A stretch of DNA of 64,000 bases, taken from the NCBI GenBank assembly GCA_964491395.1, contig CAZBGI010000013.1, positions 1 through 64,000 of the forward strand, written 5' to 3'. Positions 44,436-54,013 of this stretch are shown in pieces; position 1 is the first letter of the stretch, and each line of letters starts with the position of its first letter. The DNA is from SKVR01 sp964491395. GTDB taxonomy: Bacteria > Bacteroidota > Bacteroidia > Bacteroidales > UBA7960. The position numbers were made by a program, and so were the translations under genes. The notes below the pieces were generated by a model. It was given only the letters and a program-made list of their open reading frames with translations. It had not been told where the DNA came from and did not search any database.

Positions 44436-45152
44436 ATGAAGTGTGTAGTGATAGATGATGAGCCCTTCGCCCTGGATCTGATAAAGGATTATATTCTGCG
44501 TACTCCTTTTCTGGAATTGACAGCGGAATTCAACAACCCCTTCAAGGCACTGGATTTTATCAACCGTGAAGAGGTTGAATTGCTATTCCTTGATATCAAC
44601 ATGCCCGAATTATCGGGGATTCAGCTCATCAAAACGCTCCACAATCCTCCGCTGGTAATATTTACCACCGCCTACAGTGAATTTGCCGTTGAGAGTTACA
44701 ATTACAATGCGGTGGACTATCTGCTCAAACCCATTCCTTACGAGCGCTTTCTCAAAGCAGTTAATAAAGCATCAGCATTGAAGCCTGGTTCCCCTACCAG
44801 AGAAACTTCTGCAGAAATACCCGACAAGGATGATAAAACAGGAAACAGTTTTTTCATCAAAAGCGGACATCAGCAGGTAAAAATTTTTGTGGATGAAATC
44901 CTTTACATTGAGGCTGCGGGTAATTACATGAGCATTGTTACTTCCGGGAAAAAGATCATGTCGTTGCTCAGCATGAAAGAGGCAATGGATTTATTGCCGG
45001 AAGGACGTTTTGTAAGAATCCACAAATCTTTTGTGGTTGCCATCGACAAAATAGAAGTTATCGACCGTAATGAGGTAACCCTTGGCGGGAAGAAAGTCCC
45101 CATCGGTGTTACCTACCGGGAACACTTTACAAGCATTATAAAAAAGCGTTAA
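44436..45152 (+). CDS. LytTR-family response regulator
   Basis: This 238-aa protein has a receiver domain (residues 1-115). The acidic pocket is VIDDEPFALD, the phospho-acceptor is D53 in LLFLDINMPELSGIQL, and the conserved Lys lies in DYLLKPIPYERF. A 30-residue linker leads to a LytTR DNA-binding domain (about 135-235: FIKSGHQQVKIFVDEILYIEAAGNYMSI; LPEGRFVRIHKSFVVAIDKI). It should bind direct-repeat DNA and activate genes when phosphorylated by the adjacent kinase. It is convergent with the small coiled-coil gene, only 12 bases from its end. Confidence 0.95.
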   Translation: MKCVVIDDEPFALDLIKDYILRTPFLELTAEFNNPFKALDFINREEVELLFLDINMPELSGIQLIKTLHNPPLVIFTTAYSEFAVESYNYNAVDYLLKPIPYERFLKAVNKASALKPGSPTRETSAEIPDKDDKTGNSFFIKSGHQQVKIFVDEILYIEAAGNYMSIVTSGKKIMSLLSMKEAMDLLPEGRFVRIHKSFVVAIDKIEVIDRNEVTLGGKKVPIGVTYREHFTSIIKKR

Positions 45153-45164
45153 AACAGATGCTTT

Positions 45165-45428
45165 TCACCTGTTTATCAGCGACTTCCATGCTTTATTAAA
45201 GCCTTCTTTCAGATTTTCCCATTGATTGTCGGGTGATTCATTTAGTTCAGTTGCTTTGATTTTAGCTTCTTCAATTTTGCGTTCAAGGGCTTCCATCTCT
45301 TCCTGGTGCTTTTGTTTTTTATCCTCCGGTACACTGTCGGTACGAGACTCCAACTCCACAAGTTCCTTACCCCATTGATTAATGCTTTTTTCCATCCTGG
45401 TTTTCAGATCTTCTTTGCGCATAGTCAT
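45165..45428 (-). CDS. Small charged coiled-coil protein
   Basis: This 87-aa protein consists almost entirely of charged helices (KEDLKTRMEKSINQWGKELVELE; KQKHQEEMEALERKIEEAKIKATEL) and ends in WENLKEGFNKAWKSLINR, an amphipathic helix. The pattern resembles small stress-response coiled-coil proteins of the sll1863 type in Bacteroidota. I cannot assign a molecular role. It may start at codon 3 (MRKEDL). It is monocistronic and convergent with the LytTR gene. Confidence 0.65.
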   Translation of the reverse strand: MTMRKEDLKTRMEKSINQWGKELVELESRTDSVPEDKKQKHQEEMEALERKIEEAKIKATELNESPDNQWENLKEGFNKAWKSLINR

Positions 45429-45568
45429 TAGGTTTCAAAATAATAAAAAGTGATTTACCCAATTAACATCTAAAAAGGATGATTGTTTGGAAAACCAGAC
45501 AATACATTCCTTCTCAGAAAGAATATGGACTATTTAAACCATCCCCCACACTACTCTCAGCATGTGTA

Positions 45569-46822
45569 TTACCTTTTTTTCTTTCCTTTTTTGAAGGGCT
45601 TTCCCTTAACCCGGGTTTGATTGGTCTCATTTTCCTGGAGCAATGATTTCCAGTTAAAATCGGCAGCATCCGAAAAATCGATGGTAGCCTGGTAATCCTC
45701 GTAGCTCACTTCCATCACAGATATGGGTTTGTCCAGGTAACCTTCAATTTCATCCAGGAGTTCTTTTTCCTGTTCGCTGCAAAAAGAGATGGCAATTCCT
45801 CTTTGCACCCCCCTGCCGGTCCGGCCCACACGGTGAACATAATTTTCAGTAACATCAGGCAGGTCGTAGTTGATTACAAATTCCACATTGGGAATATCTA
45901 TTCCTCGAGCGCTCACATCGGTGGCAATGAGGACTTTGTTTTTTCCTTCCCGGAAGTTTTTCATCACCTGCGATCGTTCATCTTGTATCTTGTCTCCATG
46001 AATGGTCTGGGTAGCAATATTCACTCTTTCCATGGCTTTAGACACCCGTTCAGCTCTCACTTTGGTACGAACGAAAACCAGTATTTTACTCTCAGGGTTT
46101 TGCCGGATAAACCTTTCCAGAAAGAATCGTTTGTCATCCATCTCCACAAATGCCACGGCATGATCAATATTTTTGGAAACAGGGTCTTTGGGAGATATCT
46201 GAATCCGCACGGCATTGGTTACCAGCTCGTAGGCCAGCTTTTTTATGGCTTCGTTGATTGTAGCCGAAAAGAAAAGCGTTTGCCTTCTTTTGGGAAGCCG
46301 TTTGATCAACTGGCGCATATCATTGATAAAGCCCAGCTCAAGCATATGATCGGCCTCATCCAGGATAAGTATCTCTACCCTGTTGAGGGACAAATAGCCC
46401 TGGCTTACCAAATCGAACATTCGCCCGGGTGTTGCTACAAGCACCTGGATTCCTTTCTGCAGTTTCTTTATCTGTGGATCCTGTTCTACTCCCCCAAACA
46501 AACCCATCACTTTCAATCCGGTGCCTTTCATCAGTTGTTCGAATACCCCTGAAATCTGTATTGCCAACTCGTGGGTGGGCACCATCACCAGGCATCGAAT
46601 ACCATACTCTTCTCCAATAACTTTGCGGGTGGAAAGGATTTGAATGACAGGAATACCAAAGGCTGCGGTTTTTCCGGTTCCTGTTTGTGCTATGGCCAGC
46701 ACATCCTCTCCACGCAATATGGGGGGAATGGATTTAAACTGTATATCTGTGGGTCTGCGGAATCCCTGCTGTTCCAGATTCTGTTTTAATGCGGGAATAA
46801 AATTGTAATCCTGAAATTTCAT
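45569..46822 (-). CDS. DEAD-box ATP-dependent RNA helicase (RhlE-like)
   Basis: This 417-aa protein is a complete DEAD-box helicase core. Motifs in order are the Q motif GFRRPTDIQFKSIPPIL, motif I AQTGTGKTAAFG, Ia VPTHELAIQI, Ib ATPGRMFDL, II LDEADHML, III FFSATI, IV KILVFVRTK, V ATDVSARGIDIP and VI HRVGRTGRG. A short basic tail (KPFKKGKKKR) follows, as in RhlE-type helicases that act in ribosome assembly or RNA decay. I start at the ATG at 46822; the TTG just before it (46825) is less likely. Confidence 0.95.
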   Translation of the reverse strand: MKFQDYNFIPALKQNLEQQGFRRPTDIQFKSIPPILRGEDVLAIAQTGTGKTAAFGIPVIQILSTRKVIGEEYGIRCLVMVPTHELAIQISGVFEQLMKGTGLKVMGLFGGVEQDPQIKKLQKGIQVLVATPGRMFDLVSQGYLSLNRVEILILDEADHMLELGFINDMRQLIKRLPKRRQTLFFSATINEAIKKLAYELVTNAVRIQISPKDPVSKNIDHAVAFVEMDDKRFFLERFIRQNPESKILVFVRTKVRAERVSKAMERVNIATQTIHGDKIQDERSQVMKNFREGKNKVLIATDVSARGIDIPNVEFVINYDLPDVTENYVHRVGRTGRGVQRGIAISFCSEQEKELLDEIEGYLDKPISVMEVSYEDYQATIDFSDAADFNWKSLLQENETNQTRVKGKPFKKGKKKR

Positions 46823-46939
46823 CAATAGGGGCTTATGATATGGGTATAAATTTTTTATTCAATTCACTCAATATGCTTTAACATTACCCAAATTGCCCAT
46901 AGCATGGGTTTAGGGTTCTGATTCATGTATTCTGTACTT

Positions 46940-47350
46940 TCAACTCTCTTGCGAGAGGATGGTAATCAACACCTCTCTTCTGTCTCTGGGTCCGTCAAAC
47001 TCACAAAGAAAAATATTCTGCCAGGTAGACAAAGCCATTTTTCCTTTCAATACAGGAATGGTTTCCTGAGGCCCCACAATGCCTGCTTTCAGATGCGAAT
47101 CACCATTTCCATCCTGAGAGTCGTGCTTCCACACTCCTTTGGGAATCAATTTTCGGAGAAGATTAACCACATCGGTCTGTACGGAGTCATCCCAGTTTTC
47201 CTGTATCATGATACCCGCGGTAGCACCTCTGACGTAAACATTGACCAGACCGGTAGTTACGGATGCTGAGGCCACCACTTCTTCCACCTGCCGGGTGATG
47301 TCATAAAGCCCTTCACGGGCATGAGTTGTAACAAAAACAGACTGTTGCAT
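46940..47350 (-). CDS. YjbQ/UPF0047 family protein (secondary thiamine-phosphate synthase type)
   Basis: This 136-aa protein carries the YjbQ (UPF0047) fold signatures: GLYDITRQVEEVVASASVTTGLVNVYVRGATAGIMIQENWD, then NGDSHLKAGIVGPQETIPVLKGKMALSTWQNIFLCEFDGPRDRRE. The family has a His/Glu-lined pocket, and weak thiamine-phosphate synthase activity has been reported for members; the physiological role is uncertain. On the minus strand a TAATTTTG element (47359-47366) lies only eight bases before the start codon, implying a nearly leaderless transcript if it is used. A region of hairpin repeats follows upstream. Confidence 0.93.
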   Translation of the reverse strand: MQQSVFVTTHAREGLYDITRQVEEVVASASVTTGLVNVYVRGATAGIMIQENWDDSVQTDVVNLLRKLIPKGVWKHDSQDGNGDSHLKAGIVGPQETIPVLKGKMALSTWQNIFLCEFDGPRDRREVLITILSQES

Positions 47351-47487
47351 GCTGCGGACAAAATTACGGAATAATTTTGTTATGCGGAGAGTCTTTGGAA
47401 AGCACCTTAAACATGAGATAAACAGAAACCAGGAGAAATGAAGGACATTCGGGAACAGCGCAAGTACTTTATATGGTGGATTGCTAT

Positions 47488-47866
47488 GGGACTAAAGTCC
47501 CGCCTGAAGTTTCATGATTTTGGTTCATCAGTAAAAACTGAGGGCAATGGACAAGTATAGTGCAATGAATAAATAACAAGGGGATAATAAACTGGAAGTA
47601 TTCATTCTCATTAGTTGAAAAAACTGAAGCCTCTGTTTTTTCGAGATTCCAGATCCATGAGTTAAAAATGTCGGCAATCAACATGCAGACTCTTGTCCAT
47701 TGCCGTTGGCTTTAGCCAACGGATGAGAGTGCCCCAAAAAATAAAGGGGCTTTAGCCCCAATGTAATCATGACATTAAATGATTCTTCAAAGAGATTGGG
47801 GCTAAAGCCCCCTTGATCTTTTGAGCATATTAGATCCGTCAGTTAAAACTGACGGCAATAGATAAG
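47488..47866. repeat. Cluster of REP-like palindromic repeats
   Basis: At least five short palindromes lie here: GGGACTAAAGTCCC (47488-47501), CCGTTGGCTTTAGCCAACGG (47703-47722), GGGGCTTTAGCCCC (47746-47759), GGGGCTAAAGCCCC (47798-47811) and CCGTCAGTTAAAACTGACGG (47836-47855). A degenerate copy sits near 47649-47680 and another near 47526-47545. Several are followed by a shared tag, GGCAATGGACAAG or a variant, in either orientation (about 47534, 47692 reversed, 47853). The 47746 and 47798 copies also pair with each other over 17 bases. The cluster occupies a 697-base stretch with no credible gene. Confidence 0.75.
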
Positions 47867-48047
47867 ATTCCAGGCATATCAATAAGCAGAAGGAATAGTT
47901 GGATTGCGAATAATCGTATGGGTGTTTCTTCCTACTCAAATAAAAGTATAAGTAAAAACAATCCGTCATCGCACTAAAAATATTTGCTCCAATTCTTTAT
48001 CTTCGTTGTGTCAATTCAAATACTAAAAGAAAAAACAATAGAAACCC

Positions 48048-49832
48048 ATGACGATAAGAGAAAAAATCAGCGCATTGCGCTCCCTGATGCAGGAAAAAGG
48101 TTTTGCTGCCTACATTATCCCTCCCACTGATCCCCACCAAAGCGAATATATTTCGGACCACTGGAAAACCCGTGAATGGCTTTCCGGATTTACCGGTTCT
48201 GCCGGCACCGTAGTTGTAACACAACAGTTTGCCGGTTTGTGGACGGACTCACGCTATTTTATCCAGGCAGAAAAAGAACTGGAAGGCACCCCTATTGAAC
48301 TGGTAAAATTAAAAATTCCCCATACACCCGAATATATTGACTGGTTGGGAGAGCACTTGCAGGAAGGAGAAACCGTTGGCATTAACGGGAAGGTTTTTTC
48401 CCAATCCCTGGTCAATCAGATTAAAAGCAAACTATCCCCCCTGGGAATCAAATTTAATTGCGTCTTTGATTTACCGGATCAGATCTGGAAAGACCGTCCG
48501 GCATTAAGCTCCGGAGAGGTAATGGAGCATGACCTCAAATATGCAGGAAAATCGAGAACAGAGAAAATAGCCATGGTGCGGGAAGAAATGAAAGACAATG
48601 CTATTGATTATCATTTATTGACTTCCCTTGATGATATTGCCTGGCTATTTAATTTAAGAGGAACAGATGTGGAATACAATCCGGTATTCATCAGTTATGC
48701 TGTAATATCGCAAAACAGTGCGGTGCTGTTTCTTGATGAGAAGAAGCTGAATGCTTCTCTCAAAGCAAAACTGGAAGATGAAGGCATTGAATTACAGCCC
48801 TACACGGCAATATCGCAATACCTGGGGGACCTTCCCAAAGACAGCTTGTTGTCTTACAATTCAGGCAAAACCTCGCATCACCTATGGCTCAGCATTCCTC
48901 CCCACTGCCAAAAAACAGATAAAATCAGCATCCCGGCGGTTTTAAAAACCTGTAAGAATGAAAATGAGATAAAAAACATCCGCAACGCTCTGATAAAAGA
49001 CGGAGTAGCACTGGTGAAATTCTTTCGCTGGCTGGAACAAAATATTGACAAAGGCGAGATTACAGAAATCACACTGGATGAGCAACTCACCCACTTCAGG
49101 CAACAACAGCCTGGCTTTATGGGCAACAGCTTTGGTACGATTGCAGGTTACAAGGATCACGGAGCTATTATTCATTACAGTGCCACTGAAGAGACAGCCT
49201 ACACACTCAAGCCTGAGGGAATGCTTTTGCTGGATTCAGGCGGGCAATATGTAGACGGGACAACGGATATCACACGAACCATCTGCCTGGGCAAACCCAC
49301 CGATGAGCAAATCATGGATTACACTCTGGTTTTAAAAGGGCTTATCAAACTTTCCATGGCTTACTTTCCCGAAGGAACCAAAGGGTTCCACCTTGATGCA
49401 CTGGCACGGTTTCCCTTGTGGCAACACGGAAAAAACTACGGACACGGCACAGGCCATGGCGTAGGGTATTTCCTCAACGTGCACGAAGGTCCCCAGGGAA
49501 TAACGCCGAATCCCATGGTAAACTATCCCTTGAAAGAAGGAATGTTGCAAAGCAATGAACCTGGCTTTTATCCTGAAGGGAAATATGGCATCCGGCTGGA
49601 AAACCTGATTGTGGTCATCCCTCACATTGAAACACAATATGGAAAGTTCCTTCAATTCGAAACCCTTACTTTGTTTCCCCTGGAAATGAATCTAATTGAC
49701 ACAGAAATGTTAACACCTGAAGAACAAGGTTGGCTCAACAGGTATCACAGAAAAGTTTTCCAAAACCTCTCCCCCCATCTCAATACGGAAGAAAATCAAT
49801 GGTTGCTCAAAAAAACCAGGGAAGTAAAATAA
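48048..49832 (+). CDS. M24-family aminopeptidase P (Xaa-Pro aminopeptidase)
   Basis: This 594-aa protein removes N-terminal residues before proline. Two creatinase-like N-terminal domains (residues 1-300, opening with YIIPPTDPHQSEYISDHWKTREWLSGFTGSAGTVVVT) precede the pita-bread catalytic domain. Its metal ligands are visible: Asp pair in LLDSGGQYVDGTTDITRT, His in GHGTGHGVGYFLNVHEGP, Glu in QSNEPGFY and Glu in GIRLENL. A C-terminal extension (LTPEEQGWLNRYHRKVF) matches the long eukaryote-like aminopeptidase P group. It is cytoplasmic and stands alone after the repeat region. Confidence 0.96.
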   Translation: MTIREKISALRSLMQEKGFAAYIIPPTDPHQSEYISDHWKTREWLSGFTGSAGTVVVTQQFAGLWTDSRYFIQAEKELEGTPIELVKLKIPHTPEYIDWLGEHLQEGETVGINGKVFSQSLVNQIKSKLSPLGIKFNCVFDLPDQIWKDRPALSSGEVMEHDLKYAGKSRTEKIAMVREEMKDNAIDYHLLTSLDDIAWLFNLRGTDVEYNPVFISYAVISQNSAVLFLDEKKLNASLKAKLEDEGIELQPYTAISQYLGDLPKDSLLSYNSGKTSHHLWLSIPPHCQKTDKISIPAVLKTCKNENEIKNIRNALIKDGVALVKFFRWLEQNIDKGEITEITLDEQLTHFRQQQPGFMGNSFGTIAGYKDHGAIIHYSATEETAYTLKPEGMLLLDSGGQYVDGTTDITRTICLGKPTDEQIMDYTLVLKGLIKLSMAYFPEGTKGFHLDALARFPLWQHGKNYGHGTGHGVGYFLNVHEGPQGITPNPMVNYPLKEGMLQSNEPGFYPEGKYGIRLENLIVVIPHIETQYGKFLQFETLTLFPLEMNLIDTEMLTPEEQGWLNRYHRKVFQNLSPHLNTEENQWLLKKTREVK

Positions 49833-49848
49833 AAAACATCTGGGTCAG

Positions 49849-50274
49849 TTATCTCCACTGGCCTGGTGTTTGACTGAATATTCTACATTTTAGGTGCATG
49901 TATCGAAAATAATAAAACAACTTGTAATCCAGTTTTTTATCATATTCAATATCAGAATCATAATCCAGGTAGTTTACAGGTCGGCAGTCGGAGACAGATG
50001 AAGCAGCTCCTAGAGAATTCCACTCCCTGGCAAGGGTGGTGTTCCACCTTCTCAGATACTGATGATCGTAGAAAGAAATGGGACGTGCCTGTTGCGTAAA
50101 CCAGCGATTAAATTCACTGTCAAAAATCACGAGGTCGTATTCCAGGCTGTCTTCAACCTGAACTCCGTCTTCCTTTGCTTCGACAGATGAATCATCGGGT
50201 GAGTGCTGTTGTAGGGTACAGCCCCATATCAAAATAAAACCGATGGTTAAAACCAAAAAGATGTGCGTTTTCAT
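49849..50274 (-). CDS. Small lipoprotein, DUF6146-like
   Basis: This 141-aa protein has a lipoprotein signal (MKTHIFLVLTIGFILIWGC, acylated Cys at 19) followed by a disordered acidic linker. The body, with YDLVIFDSEFNRWFTQQARPISFYDHQYLRRWNTTLAREWNSL and IEYDKKLDYKLFYYFRYMHLKCRIF, follows the pattern of the DUF6146 family of Bacteroidota lipoproteins. No function is known. It is convergent with the aminopeptidase gene, 16 bases away, and divergent from treS. Confidence 0.7.
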   Translation of the reverse strand: MKTHIFLVLTIGFILIWGCTLQQHSPDDSSVEAKEDGVQVEDSLEYDLVIFDSEFNRWFTQQARPISFYDHQYLRRWNTTLAREWNSLGAASSVSDCRPVNYLDYDSDIEYDKKLDYKLFYYFRYMHLKCRIFSQTPGQWR

Positions 50275-50488
50275 AGGAGCCTCCTTTCTTCAATAATTAC
50301 AGAAGAATAACAATTCAAACAAAATTTTTGTTGCTTTGAATATCAGAGATTAATCTCTTCATCGGTAAAAAGAATGTGAACTATCAATCCACACGTTTGT
50401 TACTTTTAGGTTTATAGTCTTATCATCAGAAAAAGGGTTTAGAAAAAAATACTAATTTGGTATTTCCAACAATAAAGACAAGAACAAT

Positions 50489-53400
50489 ATGACAGCTAAG
50501 AATCTGAATAATGAAAGCAATCCCCTTTGGTATAAGGACGCCATCATTTATCAAATACATGTCAGGGCCTTTTACGACAGCAATGGAGACGGAATAGGGG
50601 ATTTCAGGGGACTGATTCAGAAACTGGATTATATTCAAAGCCTGGGAGTAAATACGCTATGGCTCTTACCCTTTTACCCTTCTCCCTTGAGAGACGGGGG
50701 TTATGACATTGCTGATTTCACTAACGTCCACCCTGATTACGGAACACTGGCAGATTTTAAAAAATTTGTACGGGAAGCACATGCACGGGGATTGCGTATC
50801 ATTACCGAACTGGTGCTCAATCATACATCCACCGACCACAAGTGGTTTCAACGGGCACGTAAAGCCAGGCCCGGCACCACCTACCGCGACTTTTATGTGT
50901 GGAACGATAATTCAGAAAAATATAAAGACGCCCGAATTATTTTCCAGGATTTTGAAGTATCCAACTGGACCTATGATCATGTGGCCAAAGCCTATTACTG
51001 GCACAGATTTTACTCCCACCAACCCGACCTCAACTTTGAAAATCCCCGCGTGCAGAGTGAAGTTTTCAAGATTCTGAATTTCTGGTTCGACATTGGAGTG
51101 GACGGCTTCCGGCTCGATGCGGTTCCTTACCTTTACGAGCGGGAAGGTACCAACTGTGAAAACCTGCCTGAAACCCATGATTTTCTCAAGAAACTTCGCA
51201 AATATGTGGACGATAACTACGATAATCGTCTATTGCTGGCAGAAGCCAATCAGTGGCCTAACGATTCAAGAGCTTACTTTGGCACGGGGAATGAATGTCA
51301 CATGGCGTTTCACTTTCCCCTGATGCCAAGACTTTATATGGCTTTGCGCATGGAAGACCGATTTCCCGTAGTGGACATCCTTGAGCAAACTCCTGAGATT
51401 CCTGACAATTGCCAATGGGCCATTTTCCTTCGAAACCATGATGAGCTCACCCTGGAAATGGTATCTGATGAGGAGAGAGATTATATGTACAAATCTTTTG
51501 CCAAGGAGCCACGCAAAAGAGTTAATGTGGGGATACGCAGAAGATTATTCCCCCTTCTGGGAGGAGACACCCGAACCATCGAATTGCTTAACTTTTTGCT
51601 TTTCTCTATGCCCGGCACCCCCATTGTTTATTACGGAGATGAAATTGGCATGGGAGACAACTACTACCTGGGCGATCGCGACGGGGTACGTACACCAATG
51701 CAATGGTCTCCTGACAAGAATGCAGGATTTTCGCAAGCAGACCCGCAAAAGCTTTATCTGCCGGTAATCATCGACCACAACTATCATTATACCACGGTCA
51801 ATGTAGAAAACCTGGAGCGAAATCCTTCTTCTTTCTTGTGGTGGAAACGCCGTGTCATTGCCAAACGGAAAAAGTTCAAGGCCTTTGGCCGGGGAAGCAT
51901 TCGTTTTGTAAACACCAATAACCCCAAGGTACTGGCCTTTGTACGTGAATACGAAGACGAAACCATCCTTGTCATAGTAAACCTTTCACGGTACTCGCAG
52001 TATGTGGAACTAGATCTGCACGAATATGCCGGGGCTGTACCCGTGGAGGTGTTCAGTCGAAATGAGTTTCCTGTTGTCTCCGAAACCCCGTGGTCTTTTT
52101 CCATGCAGTTTAAAAATTACTTTTGGTTTGAACTGCAAAAAACTGACAAAGCCACCGAGGCAAAACCCACAAGCGTTGAATTGCTTGCCCTTGACAGTAA
52201 GCAATGGGCTGGCATGAACTCCAGTTTGCAGTACAAAATAAAACTGTTGCTCAAGGAGTTTATCCTCAACAGCAAATGGTTCCGGGGAAATGTAAAGAAA
52301 CTCAGGGATATAGAAGTCATAGATATTTTCCCCCTGATGGGGCATAAACGGCTCTCTCAATTATTCCTGGTTCGCATGGATTTGATTGAAGATGAGAAGG
52401 ATACTTTCTTTATGCCTATATCTATTGCCATCAACAACCGTATGAACGACATCAAAAACCGGCATCCTGAAGCCATTATCTCTTCTATTAGCTGGGAAGG
52501 AGAAGAAGCCATCTTATATGACGGAGTACAGGATGAAGATCTGGTATATGAGCTTTTCAACATCATCCGAAAGCGAAACAAAATCAAGGGGCAATTTGGA
52601 GAAATTGAAGGCTCTTCCGGCAGCAGGCTGCGAAAACTTAATCCTGCAGAATTACCTCTCAAACCTCAGGTGGTAGCCTTCAAACCTTCCAACACCTCCA
52701 TCATTCTAAGTGACAAATATTTCTTCAAAATTTACAGAAGCCCGCAGGAGGGAGAAAACCCGGATGTGGAAATCATGAAAAACATAACCCACAATTCCAC
52801 CTTTGAGCACATCCCTTCTTACGTGGGAAGATTAGACTACAAAAGGGCCGGGGTTGAAGATACATCCCTGGGAATGCTCTCTGATTTAATTCCCAATGTA
52901 GGAAGTGCGTGGGAAATGACAGAAACAGCCATTGAAGCCTTTTTCGACAAATTGTTGAGTGAAAAACCACAGGGCAGCAAACCCCAGGCAATATCAGATA
53001 CTGAACTGGAAGATATGGCTGATCCCTTCTTCGTGGAGATGATTCAGGTGCTGGGGCAGCGCACAGCCAGTATGCACAAAGTTATGGCAGAAATGGATCA
53101 GGTCAAAGGATTTGAACCCGAACCTTTCTCTTTGCTATATCAGAAATCACTTTACCAGGCTTTGCGCACTTTCGTTAAAAGAAACTTTTCATGGCTCAAC
53201 AATTACAAAGCGGATGCAGATGAAAGCACCCGAAGTCAACTGGAGATTATCCTCTCCTCACAAGATCAGTTTTTCTCGTATATCCAGAAAGTACTGGAAG
53301 AAGAAAAAATCGATGCATGGAAAACCAGGATTCATGGAAACTATAAATTAGACAAACTATTATTTACCGGTAAAGATTTTATCATAACCGACTTTGAAGG

Positions 53401-53782
53401 AGAAGTGGAACATTCACTCAGCATCAGAAAGCTCAAACACTGCCCCTTAAAGGATGTTGCCTCTATGTTGGGTTCTTTGTATTATGCCATTCACAAAAGC
53501 TATTTTTACAGGAAAGAATTTGTTCCGGTAAATGATAATTTCCTGCGTCCCATCATGGAAAGATGGCATCAGATGATTTCAGATGCATTTTTGAAAGGAT
53601 ACAGAGAAGAAGCCAAAGATTACGGGTTCATACCTCAATGTTCCAATAAAACCAAAGAATTGCTCAATATTTTTGTGTTTGAAAAAGCCATTCAGGAAAT
53701 GAGAAAGTTGGCAGACAAACAACCTTCGCATGTTATTGTACCCATTAAAATTTTACTAAAACTGAAAGAAAACCTGAAATAG
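50489..53782 (+). CDS. treS: Trehalose synthase (maltose alpha-glucosyltransferase) fused to degenerate maltokinase
   Basis: This 1097-aa fusion starts with a GH13 TreS domain (residues about 12-550: WYKDAIIYQIHVRAFYDSNGDGIGDFRGL) that interconverts trehalose and maltose. The catalytic residues are present: Asp in GVDGFRLDAVPY, Glu in LLAEANQW and Asp in FLRNHDEL. The C-terminal half is a maltokinase (cap domain plus APH-like kinase). It normally phosphorylates maltose, but the catalytic motif HGDYHLGQ is here HGNYKLDK (residues 949-956): the base Asp is Asn951 and the metal-binding Gln is Lys956, while DFEGE is kept. The kinase half is therefore probably inactive or regulatory. It is the first gene of the trehalose cluster. 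Confidence 0.93.
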   Translation: MTAKNLNNESNPLWYKDAIIYQIHVRAFYDSNGDGIGDFRGLIQKLDYIQSLGVNTLWLLPFYPSPLRDGGYDIADFTNVHPDYGTLADFKKFVREAHARGLRIITELVLNHTSTDHKWFQRARKARPGTTYRDFYVWNDNSEKYKDARIIFQDFEVSNWTYDHVAKAYYWHRFYSHQPDLNFENPRVQSEVFKILNFWFDIGVDGFRLDAVPYLYEREGTNCENLPETHDFLKKLRKYVDDNYDNRLLLAEANQWPNDSRAYFGTGNECHMAFHFPLMPRLYMALRMEDRFPVVDILEQTPEIPDNCQWAIFLRNHDELTLEMVSDEERDYMYKSFAKEPRKRVNVGIRRRLFPLLGGDTRTIELLNFLLFSMPGTPIVYYGDEIGMGDNYYLGDRDGVRTPMQWSPDKNAGFSQADPQKLYLPVIIDHNYHYTTVNVENLERNPSSFLWWKRRVIAKRKKFKAFGRGSIRFVNTNNPKVLAFVREYEDETILVIVNLSRYSQYVELDLHEYAGAVPVEVFSRNEFPVVSETPWSFSMQFKNYFWFELQKTDKATEAKPTSVELLALDSKQWAGMNSSLQYKIKLLLKEFILNSKWFRGNVKKLRDIEVIDIFPLMGHKRLSQLFLVRMDLIEDEKDTFFMPISIAINNRMNDIKNRHPEAIISSISWEGEEAILYDGVQDEDLVYELFNIIRKRNKIKGQFGEIEGSSGSRLRKLNPAELPLKPQVVAFKPSNTSIILSDKYFFKIYRSPQEGENPDVEIMKNITHNSTFEHIPSYVGRLDYKRAGVEDTSLGMLSDLIPNVGSAWEMTETAIEAFFDKLLSEKPQGSKPQAISDTELEDMADPFFVEMIQVLGQRTASMHKVMAEMDQVKGFEPEPFSLLYQKSLYQALRTFVKRNFSWLNNYKADADESTRSQLEIILSSQDQFFSYIQKVLEEEKIDAWKTRIHGNYKLDKLLFTGKDFIITDFEGEVEHSLSIRKLKHCPLKDVASMLGSLYYAIHKSYFYRKEFVPVNDNFLRPIMERWHQMISDAFLKGYREEAKDYGFIPQCSNKTKELLNIFVFEKAIQEMRKLADKQPSHVIVPIKILLKLKENLK

Positions 53783-53802
53783 CAAAAGAAGCTATTTCAG
53801 GT
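53772..53802 (+). terminator. Hairpin at the end of treS
   Basis: A perfect 12-base stem, ACCTGAAATAGC (53772-53783) pairing with GCTATTTCAGGT (53791-53802) around a 7-base loop, includes the treS stop codon. There is no T tract, so it may attenuate or protect the transcript rather than end it. Confidence 0.5.
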
Positions 53803-54013
53803 ATAGGTCTACCTGAACCGCAACATGATGTGATCCTGGCTCCTTTTGATATTAGCAAAAGGGGTCAATGTTTCTTTCATTCATCATACACCCTGAGTGA
53901 ACCATTTGCCTAATCCGGATTTAAAAAGAAAAAGAAAAAAAAACACATATGCCAATTTCCCGAAACATGGCGGGTCAGGCATCTAACCATTTATTCAGAC
54001 AAACTTTTTTCTG

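Noticed and set aside
47438..47560. A 40-codon ORF starting MKDIREQRKYFIWW
   Set aside because: It runs through two palindromic repeats and lacks any domain; it is probably repeat-derived DNA.
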